The notes below the pieces were generated by a model, which ran no database searches, was not told where the DNA came from, and was given only the letters and a program-made list of their open reading frames with translations. Of a stretch of 64,000 bases of DNA, positions 33,263 to 42,242 are shown piece by piece; positions within the stretch are counted from its first letter, which is position 1; every line of letters starts with the position of its first letter. The translations under genes and the position numbers were made by a program. Source of the DNA: Streptomyces roseoviridis (GTDB taxonomy: Bacteria > Actinomycetota > Actinomycetes > Streptomycetales > Streptomycetaceae). The stretch lies in contig NZ_BAAAWU010000001.1 of assembly GCF_039535235.1 (NCBI RefSeq), positions 5,886,001-5,950,000 of the forward strand, in the 5' to 3' direction.

Positions 33263-34801
33263 TTACTTGCGGACGGCGTCCAGCGCGTCCACGAGACCGG
33301 CCCCGTAGAAGCCGTTCTTGTTCACGTCGCCCTCGCACACCGCGTCGACGGTGCCGTTGCCGTCGATGTCGTAGGGGTTGGTGCAGGCGCGGTCGTCGGC
33401 CTGCGCGGAGAGCAGGGCCTTCAGCGCGGCCGGGCTCGCGTGCGGGTGCGTCGACTTCAGCAGCGCGAGGACGCCCGCCGCGTGCGGCGCCGCCATCGAC
33501 GTGCCGGCCTTGTAGTTGAAGCCGCCGTTGACCGTGGTCGACAGGATGCGGCCGTTGACCGCCGGGGCGTCCGGGGTCTGGTACTCGGTGCGGTCACCGC
33601 CCGGCGCGGCGACGTCGATGACGCCGAGACCGTAGTTGGAGTACGACGCCTTCAGGTCCTTGGCGCCGGTCGAGGACACCGTCACCACGCCCGGCAGCAT
33701 CGCCGGGTAGTCGAGGCAGATCTTCGGGTCGATGTCCCGGTCGACCGGGGTGCTGTCGTTCGGGCTGCTCTTGTCCAGGATGGAGTCGGCCGCCAGGTCG
33801 AACTTGGAGTTGCCGGCCGCGGCCACGTTGACCGTGCCCTTCTTCTCCGCGTACCGGGTCGCCCGGGTGACCGCCTCGAGGAGGGCCTTCTGGTCCTCGT
33901 CGTTCTTGCAGGCGAACATCCACGGGTCGGTGTAGTAGCTGTTGTTCGTGATGTCGATGCCGTTCTCGGCCGCCCACACGAAGCCGCAGACCACGGCCTC
34001 CGTGTAGAAGAAGCCCTCCGGCGTCGACACCTTGATGCCGGCGAGCTTCACGCCCGGCGCGACACCGGTGATGCCGGTGCCGTTCTTGGCGGCGCCGATG
34101 GTGCCCGCCACGTGGGTGCCGTGGTCGCTCTCGCCCGCGCCCGGACGCCACGACCCGGGGGTCGTGTCGGCCTTGCCGCTCACGCAGTTGGCGGAGGCGG
34201 CGGCGTCGAAGTTCGGCGCCAGGTCCGGGTGGGTGTCGTCCACGCCGGTGTCGATGACGCCGACGGTCACGCGCTTGCTGCCGAGGGTCTTGCGGTGGGC
34301 CTGGTCGGCCTTGATGGCCGGCAGGTCCCACTGCAGCGGCTCCAGCGCGTCCTGCTCGCCCGTGGCGGCGGCCGCGGCGGCCCTGGCCTCGGCCGCGGTG
34401 AGCGCCTGCGCGTCCTCGCCGACCGAGGTGTCGGTCGCGGCGGACAGCGGGGCCGTACGGGTCGCGCCGGCCGACACCACGCCCCGCGCCTGGCGGATCG
34501 TCTGCGCGAACTGCGGGTTCTGCGAGTGGACGACGATCACGCCGATCTGGTCGTAGGCCACGACCACCTCGCCGCCGGCGGCGGCTATCGCCTTCTTCAC
34601 CGACGCGGCCGTCCAGCGGCCGTGGTCGACGTTGACGACGTACGACAGCTTCGGGCCGTTCGTGGCGACGGCTGCCGTCGGGACGTCGCTCAGCTCCGCC
34701 GCGGAAGCCGCCCCCGAGGGCAGGAAGCCGAGCGAGGCCGTGAGCGCGAGACCGGCCGGCAGAGCGAGTACTCGGCCGCGCCTCGATCCCAGATGAGCCA
34801 T
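33263..34801 (-). CDS. Secreted S8-family subtilisin-like serine protease
   Basis: The 512-residue preproprotein has a signal peptide (MAHLGSRRGRVLALPAGLALTASL, cleavage near ASA-AELS), a prodomain with the I9-like features YVVNVDHGRWTAASVKKAIAAAGGEVV, and a catalytic domain. The triad is visible as VGVIDTGVDDTHPDL (Asp, near residue 185), SDHGTHVAGTIG (His, near 227) and AGTSMAAPHAAGV (Ser, near 440). The C-terminal DIDGNGTVDAVCEGDVNKNG looks like a calcium-binding dockerin/EF-hand-like loop. A GGAGAA site precedes the ATG at 34799-34801. It is an extracellular protease; the physiological substrate is unknown. Confidence 0.93.
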   Translation of the reverse strand: MAHLGSRRGRVLALPAGLALTASLGFLPSGAASAAELSDVPTAAVATNGPKLSYVVNVDHGRWTAASVKKAIAAAGGEVVVAYDQIGVIVVHSQNPQFAQTIRQARGVVSAGATRTAPLSAATDTSVGEDAQALTAAEARAAAAAATGEQDALEPLQWDLPAIKADQAHRKTLGSKRVTVGVIDTGVDDTHPDLAPNFDAAASANCVSGKADTTPGSWRPGAGESDHGTHVAGTIGAAKNGTGITGVAPGVKLAGIKVSTPEGFFYTEAVVCGFVWAAENGIDITNNSYYTDPWMFACKNDEDQKALLEAVTRATRYAEKKGTVNVAAAGNSKFDLAADSILDKSSPNDSTPVDRDIDPKICLDYPAMLPGVVTVSSTGAKDLKASYSNYGLGVIDVAAPGGDRTEYQTPDAPAVNGRILSTTVNGGFNYKAGTSMAAPHAAGVLALLKSTHPHASPAALKALLSAQADDRACTNPYDIDGNGTVDAVCEGDVNKNGFYGAGLVDALDAVRK

Positions 34802-34882
34802 GGGTTCTCCACATCATCCGTATGTACTGTCCAGGCGCCGATTGCGCATGGACAGGTGCATGACGAGTGAAGCTATCGCCGA

Positions 34883-34934
34883 TCTTCCCCGGTCATCAAT
34901 GGGATGAGCCGACTTCATGGAGATCCGGGGAAGA
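34883..34934. repeat. 10-bp inverted repeat in a divergent promoter region
   Basis: TCTTCCCCGG at 34883-34892 pairs with CCGGGGAAGA at 34925-34934 across 32 bases; AAAAAAC follows on the plus strand. It lies between the protease gene and the DUF485-ActP operon. It could be an operator or a stem in a long leader. Weak evidence. Confidence 0.35.
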
Positions 34935-35072
34935 AAAAACATCGGCGTGAACCACTTCGCGGCCCGCTCCGTGCCGTTGAGCAGGGGAGGGGCTCCGCCC
35001 GGACCCCCGCCTCCCACCCTCGGAGAAACCCCCTTGTCCCTGCCCACCGCACCCGCGTCACGAGGAGAATCT

Positions 35073-35456
35073 GTGGCTACCGACGCACCTCCGCCGCCCG
35101 AAAGCGGCACGGAAAACGCCGCCCCCGCACAGCCCACGACGGAGGAGTTCGTCCAGGTGCAGCAGAGCGCCGAGTTCGGCGAGCTCCGCCGCACCTACCG
35201 CTCCTTCGCCTTCCCCCTGACGATCGCCTTCATCGCCTGGTACCTGCTGTACGTGCTGCTCTCCAACTACGCGGGCGGCTTCATGGGCACCAAGCTCTTC
35301 GGCAACGTCAACGTGGCCCTCGTCCTCGGGCTCGGCCAGTTCGCGACCACCTTCCTCATCGCCTGGCTCTACTCGCGGCACGCCGCCGACCGCCTCGACC
35401 CCAAGGCCGAGGCCATCAAGGAGCGCATGGAGTCCCGTACGGAGGCCGACGCATGA
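35073..35456 (+). CDS. DUF485 membrane protein, partner of the acetate symporter
   Basis: The 127-residue protein has a Pro/Thr-rich N-terminus, the segment FGELRRTYRSFAFPLTIAFIAWYLLYVLLSNYAGGFMG that defines DUF485, and a second helix NVALVLGLGQFATTFLIAWLYSRHA. This YjcH-like protein is nearly always found with ActP and may be a small subunit or stabiliser. The GTG at 35073 follows GAGGAG. The stop overlaps the ActP start as ATGA (35453-35456), so expression is coupled. Confidence 0.93.
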   Translation: MATDAPPPPESGTENAAPAQPTTEEFVQVQQSAEFGELRRTYRSFAFPLTIAFIAWYLLYVLLSNYAGGFMGTKLFGNVNVALVLGLGQFATTFLIAWLYSRHAADRLDPKAEAIKERMESRTEADA

Positions 35457-37078
35457 GCGACACCCTTCTCCTCGCCGCCGGCAACGCCACCAGCGAGCAC
35501 CGGCCGCTGATCATCACCCTCTTCGCGGCCTTCGTCGTCGCCACCCTCGCCATCACCGTCTGGGCCGGCCGCCAGACCAAGAGCGCCGCCGACTTCTACG
35601 CCGGCGGGCGGCAGTTCACCGGCTTCCAGAACGGCCTGGCCATCTCCGGCGACTACATGTCCGCCGCGTCCTTCCTCGGCATCGCCGGCGCCATCGCCCT
35701 CTTCGGCTACGACGGCTTCCTCTACTCCATCGGCTTCCTCGTCGCCTGGCTGGTCGCCCTGCTCCTGGTCGCCGAACCGCTGCGCAACTCCGGCCGCTTC
35801 ACCATGGGCGACGTCCTCGCCTACCGCATGCGCCAGCGGCCCGTCCGCACCGCCGCCGGCACCTCCACCATCGTCGTGTCGATCTTCTACCTGCTCGCCC
35901 AGATGGCCGGCGCCGGCGTCCTGGTCTCGCTGCTGCTCGGCATCACCAGCGACGGCGGCAAGGTCGCCATCGTGGCCCTCGTCGGCGTCCTGATGATCGT
36001 GTACGTGACGATCGGCGGCATGAAGGGCACCACCTGGGTGCAGATGGTCAAGGCCGTCCTGCTCATCGCGGGCACGCTCCTGATCACCTTCCTCATCCTG
36101 CTGAAGTTCGACTTCAACCTCTCCCAGCTGCTGGGCGCCGCCGCCTCCAACAGCGGCAAGGGCCAGGCGTTCCTGGAGCCCGGCCTCAAGTACGGCGTCA
36201 GCGGCACCTCCAAGCTCGACTTCCTGTCGCTCGGCATCGCGCTCGTCCTCGGCACCGCCGGACTGCCGCACATCCTCATCCGCTTCTACACGGTGCCGAC
36301 CGCCAAGGCCGCCCGCAAGTCCGTGAACTGGGCCATCGGCATCATCGGCGCCTTCTACCTGATGACGATCGTCCTCGGCTTCGGCGCCGCCGCCCTGCTC
36401 AAGAACAGCGACATCATCGCCTCCAACAAGGCCGGCAACACCGCGGCCCCGCTCGCCGCCCTGGAGATCGGCGGCGGCGCGGACTCCACCGGCGGCGCCA
36501 TCCTGCTCGCCGTCATCTCCGCCGTCGCCTTCGCCACCATCCTCGCCGTGGTCGCCGGCCTCACCCTGGCCTCGTCCTCGTCCTTCGCGCACGACATCTA
36601 CGCCAACGTCATCCGGCGCGGAAAGGCCACCGAGAAGGAGGAGGTGCGGGCCGCCCGCTGGGCCACCGTCCTCATCGGCGTCGTCTCCATCGCCCTCGGC
36701 GCCCTCGCCCGCGACCTCAACGTCGCCGGCCTGGTCGCCCTCGCCTTCGCCGTCGCCGCCTCCGCCAACCTGCCGACCATCCTCTACAGCCTCTTCTGGA
36801 AGCGGTTCACCACCCAGGGGGCGCTCTGGTCGATCTACGGCGGTCTGGTCTCCGCGGTCGTCCTCGTGCTGTTCTCGCCGGTCGTCTCCGGCAAGCCGAC
36901 CTCCATGTTCAAGAGCGTCGACTTCTACTGGTTCCCGCTGGAGAACCCGGGCCTGGTCTCCATCCCGCTCGGCTTCCTCCTCGGGTGGCTCGGCTCCGTC
37001 CTCTCCAAGGAGGAGCCGGACAAGGGCAAGTACGCGGAGCTGGAGGTCAAGTCCCTCACCGGCGTCGGAGCGCACTGA
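35453..37078 (+). CDS. actP: Cation/acetate symporter (SSS family)
   Basis: The 541-residue protein has 13 to 14 hydrophobic helices and matches the sodium:solute symporter family, ActP subgroup. Landmarks are ADFYAGGRQFTGFQNGLAISGDYMSAASFLGIAGAIALFGYDGF near residue 45 (solute and sodium site), RYRMRQRP-like AYRMRQRPVRTAAG near 122, IGGMKGTTWVQMVKA near 185 and AGLPHILIRFYTVPTAKAARKSV near 265, a stretch typical of ActP. It takes up acetate and related short monocarboxylates with a cation. It is coupled to the DUF485 gene, and a strong hairpin follows. Confidence 0.93.
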   Translation: MSDTLLLAAGNATSEHRPLIITLFAAFVVATLAITVWAGRQTKSAADFYAGGRQFTGFQNGLAISGDYMSAASFLGIAGAIALFGYDGFLYSIGFLVAWLVALLLVAEPLRNSGRFTMGDVLAYRMRQRPVRTAAGTSTIVVSIFYLLAQMAGAGVLVSLLLGITSDGGKVAIVALVGVLMIVYVTIGGMKGTTWVQMVKAVLLIAGTLLITFLILLKFDFNLSQLLGAAASNSGKGQAFLEPGLKYGVSGTSKLDFLSLGIALVLGTAGLPHILIRFYTVPTAKAARKSVNWAIGIIGAFYLMTIVLGFGAAALLKNSDIIASNKAGNTAAPLAALEIGGGADSTGGAILLAVISAVAFATILAVVAGLTLASSSSFAHDIYANVIRRGKATEKEEVRAARWATVLIGVVSIALGALARDLNVAGLVALAFAVAASANLPTILYSLFWKRFTTQGALWSIYGGLVSAVVLVLFSPVVSGKPTSMFKSVDFYWFPLENPGLVSIPLGFLLGWLGSVLSKEEPDKGKYAELEVKSLTGVGAH

Positions 37079-37102
37079 GTCGTATACGTTCCGCCGCGGG
37101 CC

Positions 37103-37138
37103 GACGGCCGCGTCGTATGGTTCTACGACGCGGCCGTC
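37103..37138 (+). terminator. Hairpin after actP
   Basis: GACGGCCGCGTCGT (37103-37116) pairs perfectly with ACGACGCGGCCGTC (37125-37138) around an eight-base loop. It lies 25 bases after the actP stop codon and 91 bases before moaA. Confidence 0.75.
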
Positions 37139-37228
37139 CCGGTCCCTGTGACAATCGGCCCATGCCCGATGTCCGAGGGCTCGCGTAGGCTCGAAGACAA
37201 GCGAACCGGAAGAAGGGGAGGGGGCCCA

Positions 37229-38218
37229 GTGCTCATCGACACCTACGGCCGTGTGGCCACCGACCTGCGGGTCTCCCTGACGGACCGGTGCAATCTGCGC
37301 TGCACGTACTGCATGCCGGAAGAGGGCCTGCAGTGGCTGGCCAAGCCCGACCTGCTCACCGACGACGAGATCGTCCGGCTGATACGCATCGCGGTCACCG
37401 AGCTCGGCGTCACCGAGGTCCGCTTCACCGGCGGCGAGCCGCTGCTGCGCCCCGGCCTCGTCGGCATCGTCGAGCGCTGCGCCGCCCTGGAGCCCCGCCC
37501 CCGGATGTCCCTGACGACCAACGGCATCGGCCTCAAGCGCACCGCCGAGGCCCTGAAGGCGGCCGGACTCGACCGGGTCAACGTCTCCCTCGACACCCTG
37601 CGCCCCGAGGTCTTCAAGGCCCTCACCCGCCGCGACCGCCACCAGGACGTCCTCGACGGCATGGCCGCCGCCCGCGCGGCCGGCCTCACCCCGGTCAAGG
37701 TCAACGCCGTCCTGATGCCCGGGCTCAACGAGGACGAGGCCCCCGACCTGCTGGCCTGGGCGATCGAGAACGACTACGAGCTCCGCTTCATCGAGCAGAT
37801 GCCGCTGGACGCCCAGCACGGCTGGAAGCGCGACGGCATGATCACCGCCGGAGACATCCTGCAGTCCCTGCGCACCCGCTTCACGCTCACCCCCGAGGAC
37901 GCCGACGAGCGCGGCTCGGCCCCCGCCGAGCGCTGGGTCGTCGACGGCGGCCCGCACACGGTCGGCGTCATCGCCTCCGTCACCCGCCCCTTCTGCCGGG
38001 CCTGCGACCGGACCCGGCTCACCGCCGACGGCCAGGTCCGCACCTGCCTCTTCGCCACCGAGGAGACCGACCTGCGGGCGGCGCTCCGCTCGGACGCACC
38101 GGACGCGGCGATCGCCGACCTCTGGAAGAAGGCCATGTGGGGCAAGAAGGCCGGCTCCGGCCTCGACGACCCGAGCTTCCTCCAGCCCGACCGCCCGATG
38201 TCAGCGATCGGCGGCTGA
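37229..38218 (+). CDS. moaA: GTP 3',8-cyclase (molybdenum cofactor biosynthesis)
   Basis: The 329-residue protein is MoaA, the radical-SAM enzyme that starts molybdenum cofactor synthesis from GTP together with MoaC. The N-terminal SAM cluster motif CNLRCTYC is at residue 21, the C-terminal cluster motif CRACDRTRLTADGQVRTC near 267, and the required double glycine ends the protein (SAIGG). TFTGGEPLL-type RFTGGEPLLRPG near 65 and SLTTNG near 92 are also present. GGGGAGGGGG precedes the GTG at 37229. No molybdenum-cofactor riboswitch was seen. Its last 18 bases overlap the convergent small gene at 38201. Confidence 0.96.
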   Translation: MLIDTYGRVATDLRVSLTDRCNLRCTYCMPEEGLQWLAKPDLLTDDEIVRLIRIAVTELGVTEVRFTGGEPLLRPGLVGIVERCAALEPRPRMSLTTNGIGLKRTAEALKAAGLDRVNVSLDTLRPEVFKALTRRDRHQDVLDGMAAARAAGLTPVKVNAVLMPGLNEDEAPDLLAWAIENDYELRFIEQMPLDAQHGWKRDGMITAGDILQSLRTRFTLTPEDADERGSAPAERWVVDGGPHTVGVIASVTRPFCRACDRTRLTADGQVRTCLFATEETDLRAALRSDAPDAAIADLWKKAMWGKKAGSGLDDPSFLQPDRPMSAIGG

Positions 38219-38443
38219 GCCCGCGGAGCCCTCGCTCCCGGATTCCCAGTCGCCCAGCAGGACGACGTCCTTCAGGAAACCCCGTACGCCCAGGAACTGG
38301 GAGAGGTGCTCGCGGTGCTCCTCGCACGCGAGCCACGTCTTGCGCCGCTCCGGCGTGTGCAGCTTGGGGTTGTTCCAGGCGAGCACCCACACGGCGTCGG
38401 CCCGGCACCCCTTGGCGGAACAGATCGGCTTCGCTTCGCTCAC
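38201..38443 (-). CDS. Small conserved probably zinc-binding protein
   Basis: The 80-residue protein starts VSEAKPICSAKGCRADA and contains CSAKGC, then WNNPKLHTPERRKTWLACEEHREHLSQFLGVRGF, so two Cys and a Cys-x2-HxxxH-like set (CEEHREH) could bind zinc. It is strongly conserved in Streptomyces in my memory and is sometimes mislabelled as acetone carboxylase. No catalytic motif is seen. Its GTG start has a weak AGGG site. It overlaps the moaA 3' end by 18 bases. The 184-base gap to the next gene upstream has nothing I can identify. Confidence 0.75.
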   Translation of the reverse strand: MSEAKPICSAKGCRADAVWVLAWNNPKLHTPERRKTWLACEEHREHLSQFLGVRGFLKDVVLLGDWESGSEGSAGSAADR

Positions 38444-38627
38444 TGGACCCTGGATCACCTGATCATTGTCCAGCAAGGGCGATGCCGAGCAGCCACGGGG
38501 GGAGCTGCCCGGCATCGGTCCGTCGCTCCGACGGGGGATGCGGAGCGCGTAGGCAGTATGTCACGGCGCATGGGGTGCGGTGCACCGGAACTTCATGATT
38601 GATCTGAGCATTTCTTGAGCTTCGCGC

Positions 38628-39008
38628 TCACCGAACGTGATCGGTCCGACCGTAGGCGCCGTACGTCGGTTCCGCCACGGCTTCCGCCCCGCGTTCGAGC
38701 GCCGGCCGCACCGGAGCGGGGACGAAGGTGGAGGGAAGGGACGGCGCGCTCTCCCGGCCGGCGTTGGCGATCACCACCGCGATGTACGGGAGCACGGCGC
38801 CGAGCACCAGTGCCACCACCGCCACGGGCCGCTGGACGTTCCACAGCGATGCCGCGGCGATCACGGCCAGCGTGCGCACCGACATCGACACCACGTACCG
38901 CCGCTGGCGCCCCCGGACGTCGTCGGCGAGCCCCTGCCGGGCACCGGTGATCCGGAAGACCTCGGTTCCGCCACGCTTCCGCATCACATTCCACCGCCCA
39001 CGAGCCAT
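38628..39008 (-). CDS. DUF3099 membrane protein
   Basis: The 126-residue protein has an Arg-rich N-terminus, the DUF3099 core FRITGARQGLADDVRGRQRRYVVSMSVRTLAVIAAA, and two membrane helices (about residues 35-52 and 57-77), ending in a Glu/Pro-rich cytoplasmic or external tail. Function unknown; the family is limited to actinobacteria. GGGAGG lies seven bases before the ATG at 39006-39008. It is divergent from the GlsB-like stress gene, with 152 bases between the starts. Confidence 0.88.
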   Translation of the reverse strand: MARGRWNVMRKRGGTEVFRITGARQGLADDVRGRQRRYVVSMSVRTLAVIAAASLWNVQRPVAVVALVLGAVLPYIAVVIANAGRESAPSLPSTFVPAPVRPALERGAEAVAEPTYGAYGRTDHVR

Positions 39009-39160
39009 GCCGGAGCCTCCCCGGTCCGGACCTGTTTCCACGGTACGCCCGCTGCCGCCGACCGACGAGCCCGGGGGCTCGTACGGAGCCGCCCGAGGTG
39101 CGCCGTACGGCCGCCCGATCGAGACTGGGCAGACGTGCGACGCGCGACAAGGAGGCAAAG

Positions 39161-39436
39161 ATGAGTTGGTTGTGGGCGATCATCGTGGGCCTGGTCCTGG
39201 GTCTGATCGCGAAGGCGATCCTTCCGGGCAAGCAGCAGATCCCGCTGTGGCTGACGACCGTGTTCGGCATTCTGGGCAGTGTGCTCGGCAACGCGGTCGC
39301 GACCTGGATCGGGGTGAACGACACCAAGGGCATCGACTGGACCCGTCATCTGCTCCAGCTCATCGGCGCCGTCGCCGTGGTGGGCGTCGGCGACATGCTG
39401 TGGGCCTCGATCAGGGGCAACAGGCAGCGGACCTGA
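39161..39436 (+). CDS. GlsB/YeaQ/YmgE-family small membrane protein
   Basis: The 91-residue protein has three hydrophobic helices: MSWLWAIIVGLVLGLIAKAIL, LWLTTVFGILGSVLGNAVATWIG and LLQLIGAVAVVGVGDMLWAS. The first glycine-rich helix with the LIAKAILPGKQ motif is the signature of the GlsB/YeaQ stress-associated family (PF04226). Its role is not defined beyond stress induction in some bacteria. AAGGAGG lies five bases before the ATG. A hairpin follows before the convergent tyrS gene. Confidence 0.92.
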   Translation: MSWLWAIIVGLVLGLIAKAILPGKQQIPLWLTTVFGILGSVLGNAVATWIGVNDTKGIDWTRHLLQLIGAVAVVGVGDMLWASIRGNRQRT

Positions 39437-39464
39437 CCCCGGGCACCCGCCCCGCGGTCACGCC

Positions 39465-39505
39465 GGAGGCCCGGTACGGCGCACACGCGCGCGTCCCGGG
39501 CCTCC
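39465..39505. terminator. Hairpin between convergent genes
   Basis: GGAGGCCCGG (39465-39474) pairs with CCGGGCCTCC (39496-39505); the 21-base loop contains a CGCGCGCG run. It separates the GlsB-like gene from tyrS. Confidence 0.6.
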
Positions 39506-39521
39506 GCCTGATTCCGGGAAC

Positions 39522-40787
39522 CTAGCCGGCGACCTCGATCGCCGCCAGGTTCTTCTTGCCCCGGCGCAGCACCAGCCAGCGTCCGTGCAGCAGCTCGTCC
39601 GCCGACACCTCGGCGTCCTCGGCCGTCACCTTGACGTTGTTGACGTAGGCGCCGCCCTCCTTCACCGTGCGGCGGGCCGCCGACTTGCTCGGCGCGAGAC
39701 CGACCTCGGCGAAGAGGTCCACGACCTGGCCCAGCTCCGTCACGCGTGCGTGCGGCAGCTCGGACAGGGCCGCGGCCAGCGTCGCCGCGTCCAGGTCGCC
39801 CAGCTCGCCCTGGCCGAACAGCGCCTTGGAGGCGTTCATGACCGCCTGGCACTGCTCGGCGCCGTGGACCAGCGTGGTCAGCTCCTCGGCCAGCGCCCGC
39901 TGCGCCGTACGGGCCTGGGGCCGCTCGGCCGTCAGCTTCTCCAGCTCCTCCAGCTCCGCGCGGGACCTGAAGGACAGGATCCGCATGTAGGTGGAGATGT
40001 CGCGGTCGTCCACGTTCAGCCAGAACTGGTAGAACGCGTACGGCGTGGTCATCTCCGGGTCCAGCCAGACGGCGCCGCTCTCGGTCTTGCCGAACTTGGT
40101 GCCGTCGGCCTTCACCATCAGCGGCGTCGCCATCGCGTGGACCTGCGCCTCCGGCTCCAGCTTGTGGATCAGGTCCAGGCCCGCCACCAGGTTGCCCCAC
40201 TGGTCGGAGCCGCCCTGCTGCAGCGTGCAGCCGTAGCGGCGGTACAGCTCCAGGAAGTCCATGCCCTGCAGCAGCTGGTAGCTGAACTCGGTGTAGCTGA
40301 TGCCCTGCTCGGACTCCAGGCGCCGGGCGACGGAGTCCTTGGTCAACATCTTGTTGACCCGGAAGTGCTTGCCGATGTCCCGCAGGAACTCGATCGCCGA
40401 CATGCCGGCGGTCCAGTCCAGGTTGTTCACCATCACCGCGGCGTTCTCGCCCTCGAAGGACAGGAACGGCTCGATCTGCGACCGCAGCCGGTTCACCCAG
40501 TTGGCGACCGTCTCCGGGTCGTTCAGGGTGCGCTCGGCGGTCGGCCGCGGGTCACCGATCTGGCCGGTGGCCCCGCCGACCAGCGCCAGCGGCCGGTGCC
40601 CGGCCTGCTGGAGCCGACGCATGGTGAGTACCTGGACCAGGTGGCCGACGTGCAGCGAGGCGGCGGTCGGGTCGTAGCCGCAATAGAACGTGACCGGACC
40701 GTCCGCGAGCGCCTTGCGCAGGGCCTCTTCGTCGGTGGACTGGGCGAAGAGCCCGCGCCACTTCAGCTCGTCGACGATGTCCGTCAC
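39522..40787 (-). CDS. tyrS: Tyrosyl-tRNA synthetase
   Basis: The 421-residue class I enzyme charges tRNA-Tyr. The nucleotide-binding HIGH motif reads HVGH near residue 47, the KMSKS loop reads KFGKT near 230, and the C-terminal S4-like RNA-binding domain is clear (SKSAARRTVKEGGAYVNNVKV near 355). The Tyr pocket segment YCGYDPTAASLHVG and the QQGGSDQWGN motif are also present. I chose GTG 40787 with GAGGAG nine bases upstream; an in-frame ATG at 40823 would add 12 residues. No T-box leader was found. It lies 63 bases after tldE on the same strand. Confidence 0.95.
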   Translation of the reverse strand: MTDIVDELKWRGLFAQSTDEEALRKALADGPVTFYCGYDPTAASLHVGHLVQVLTMRRLQQAGHRPLALVGGATGQIGDPRPTAERTLNDPETVANWVNRLRSQIEPFLSFEGENAAVMVNNLDWTAGMSAIEFLRDIGKHFRVNKMLTKDSVARRLESEQGISYTEFSYQLLQGMDFLELYRRYGCTLQQGGSDQWGNLVAGLDLIHKLEPEAQVHAMATPLMVKADGTKFGKTESGAVWLDPEMTTPYAFYQFWLNVDDRDISTYMRILSFRSRAELEELEKLTAERPQARTAQRALAEELTTLVHGAEQCQAVMNASKALFGQGELGDLDAATLAAALSELPHARVTELGQVVDLFAEVGLAPSKSAARRTVKEGGAYVNNVKVTAEDAEVSADELLHGRWLVLRRGKKNLAAIEVAG

Positions 40788-40850
40788 GTCGTCCGTCTCC
40801 TCGGCTATGGGTGGATGCTGCATCGTGTTGCGACACTCAGTCTATGGGGG

Positions 40851-42242
40851 TCAGACCCCCTTGCTGACCGAGCTCATGTTGAAGTCCGGCACCCGCAGGG
40901 CGGGCATCGCGGCCCGGGTGAACCAGTCGCTCCACTCGCGCGGCAGCGTCTTCTCCGTCCGGCCCGCCTCGGTGGCCCGCGACAGCAGGTCGACCGGCGA
41001 CTCGTTGAAGCGGAAGTTGTTCACCTCGCCGACCACCTCGCCGTTCTCCACGAGGTAGACGCCGTCCCGGGTGAGCCCGGTGAGCAGCAGCGTCGCCGGG
41101 TCGACCTCGCGGATGTACCAGAGGCAGGTCAGCAGCAGACCGCGCTCGGTGGCGGCGACCATCTCCTCCAGGGACCGCTCGCCGCCGGCGTCCAGGATCA
41201 GGTTCCCCGCTCCGGGAGCCATGGGCAGACGAGTGAGCGCCGCGGAGTGCCGGGTGGTGATCAGGTGCTCCAGCCGTCCGTCCCGTACCCAGTCCACGGG
41301 GGGAACCGGCAGACCGTTGTCGAAGGCCGAGGAGTCGTCGCCGGAGGAGTGGGCGATCACGAACGGGGCCGACTCCAGGCCCGGCTCGTTCGGGTCGCTG
41401 CGCAGGGTCAGCGGCAGCGGCGAGAGCGTCTCGCCGATCCGGGTGCCGCCGCCGGGCTTGGAGAAGACCGTGCGGCCCTCCACCGCGTCCCGGGCCACCG
41501 AGGACCACAGCTGGTAGATCAGCAGGTCGGCCACGGCGGTCGGCGGCAGCAGCGTCTCGTACCGCCCGGCCGGCAGCTCGATCCGCCGCTCCGCCCAGCC
41601 GAGCCGGGTGGCGAGCTCCGCGTCCAGCGCGGTCGGGTCGACGTCCTTGAAGTCCCGCGTCGAGCGACCGGCCCACGCGCTGCGGGTGCGGTCCGGCGAC
41701 TTGGCGTTGAGCTCCAGGGTGCCGTTCGGCTGGTCGTGGCGCAGCCGCAGCCCCGTGGAGGTGCCCAGGTAGGTCGACGTCAGCTGGTGGTGGGCGAAGC
41801 CGTACAGCTCCCGGCCGCCTGCCCCGGCCCGTGCGAAGGCCTCGCCGAGCGCGGGCGCGAAGGCGTCGAAGACGGCGGAGGAGGTCTCGGCCGGGGCGTC
41901 GGTGAAGTCGGGGGAGGCCGGCACGCCCTCGACCAGCGGCTGGGCGTCCTCCGCGGGGCCGGCCGCCCGCGCGGCCTCCTCGGCGGCCCGGACCAGCGGC
42001 TCCAGGTCGTCGACGGTCACGGCGGAGCGGGAGACGACACCGGAGGCGGTGCCCTCGGCACCGTCCACGGTGGCGATCACCGTGAGCGTGCGGCCCCGGG
42101 TGACGCCGTTCGTCGTGAGCGCGTTGCCCGCCCAGCGCAGGTTCGCCGACGACTCCTCGTCCGCGATCACGACACACCCGTCCGCGCGGGACAGCTCAAG
42201 CGCCCGCTCGACGATCTCGTACGGCTTGCTGACGCGGCTCAT
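40851..42242 (-). CDS. tldE: TldE/PmbA-type subunit of a metalloprotease
   Basis: The 463-residue protein is the TldE (PmbA) partner of TldD. It has the family architecture (PF01523) with an N-terminal domain starting YEIVERALELSRADGCVVIADEE and the C-terminal NNFRFNESPVDLLSRATEAGRTEKTLPREW. As expected for TldE it has no HExxxH motif, the active zinc site being in TldD. Together they form a protease that trims or degrades peptides, for example in microcin or RiPP maturation in E. coli. The ATG at 42240-42242 has GCAGGAGG upstream, inside a 32-bp direct repeat of the tldD 3' end. Confidence 0.92.
   Translation of the reverse strand: MSRVSKPYEIVERALELSRADGCVVIADEESSANLRWAGNALTTNGVTRGRTLTVIATVDGAEGTASGVVSRSAVTVDDLEPLVRAAEEAARAAGPAEDAQPLVEGVPASPDFTDAPAETSSAVFDAFAPALGEAFARAGAGGRELYGFAHHQLTSTYLGTSTGLRLRHDQPNGTLELNAKSPDRTRSAWAGRSTRDFKDVDPTALDAELATRLGWAERRIELPAGRYETLLPPTAVADLLIYQLWSSVARDAVEGRTVFSKPGGGTRIGETLSPLPLTLRSDPNEPGLESAPFVIAHSSGDDSSAFDNGLPVPPVDWVRDGRLEHLITTRHSAALTRLPMAPGAGNLILDAGGERSLEEMVAATERGLLLTCLWYIREVDPATLLLTGLTRDGVYLVENGEVVGEVNNFRFNESPVDLLSRATEAGRTEKTLPREWSDWFTRAAMPALRVPDFNMSSVSKGV

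Noticed and set aside
40788..40850. T-box leader upstream of tyrS
   Set aside because: Only 63 bases separate tyrS from tldE and no T-box sequence is present.
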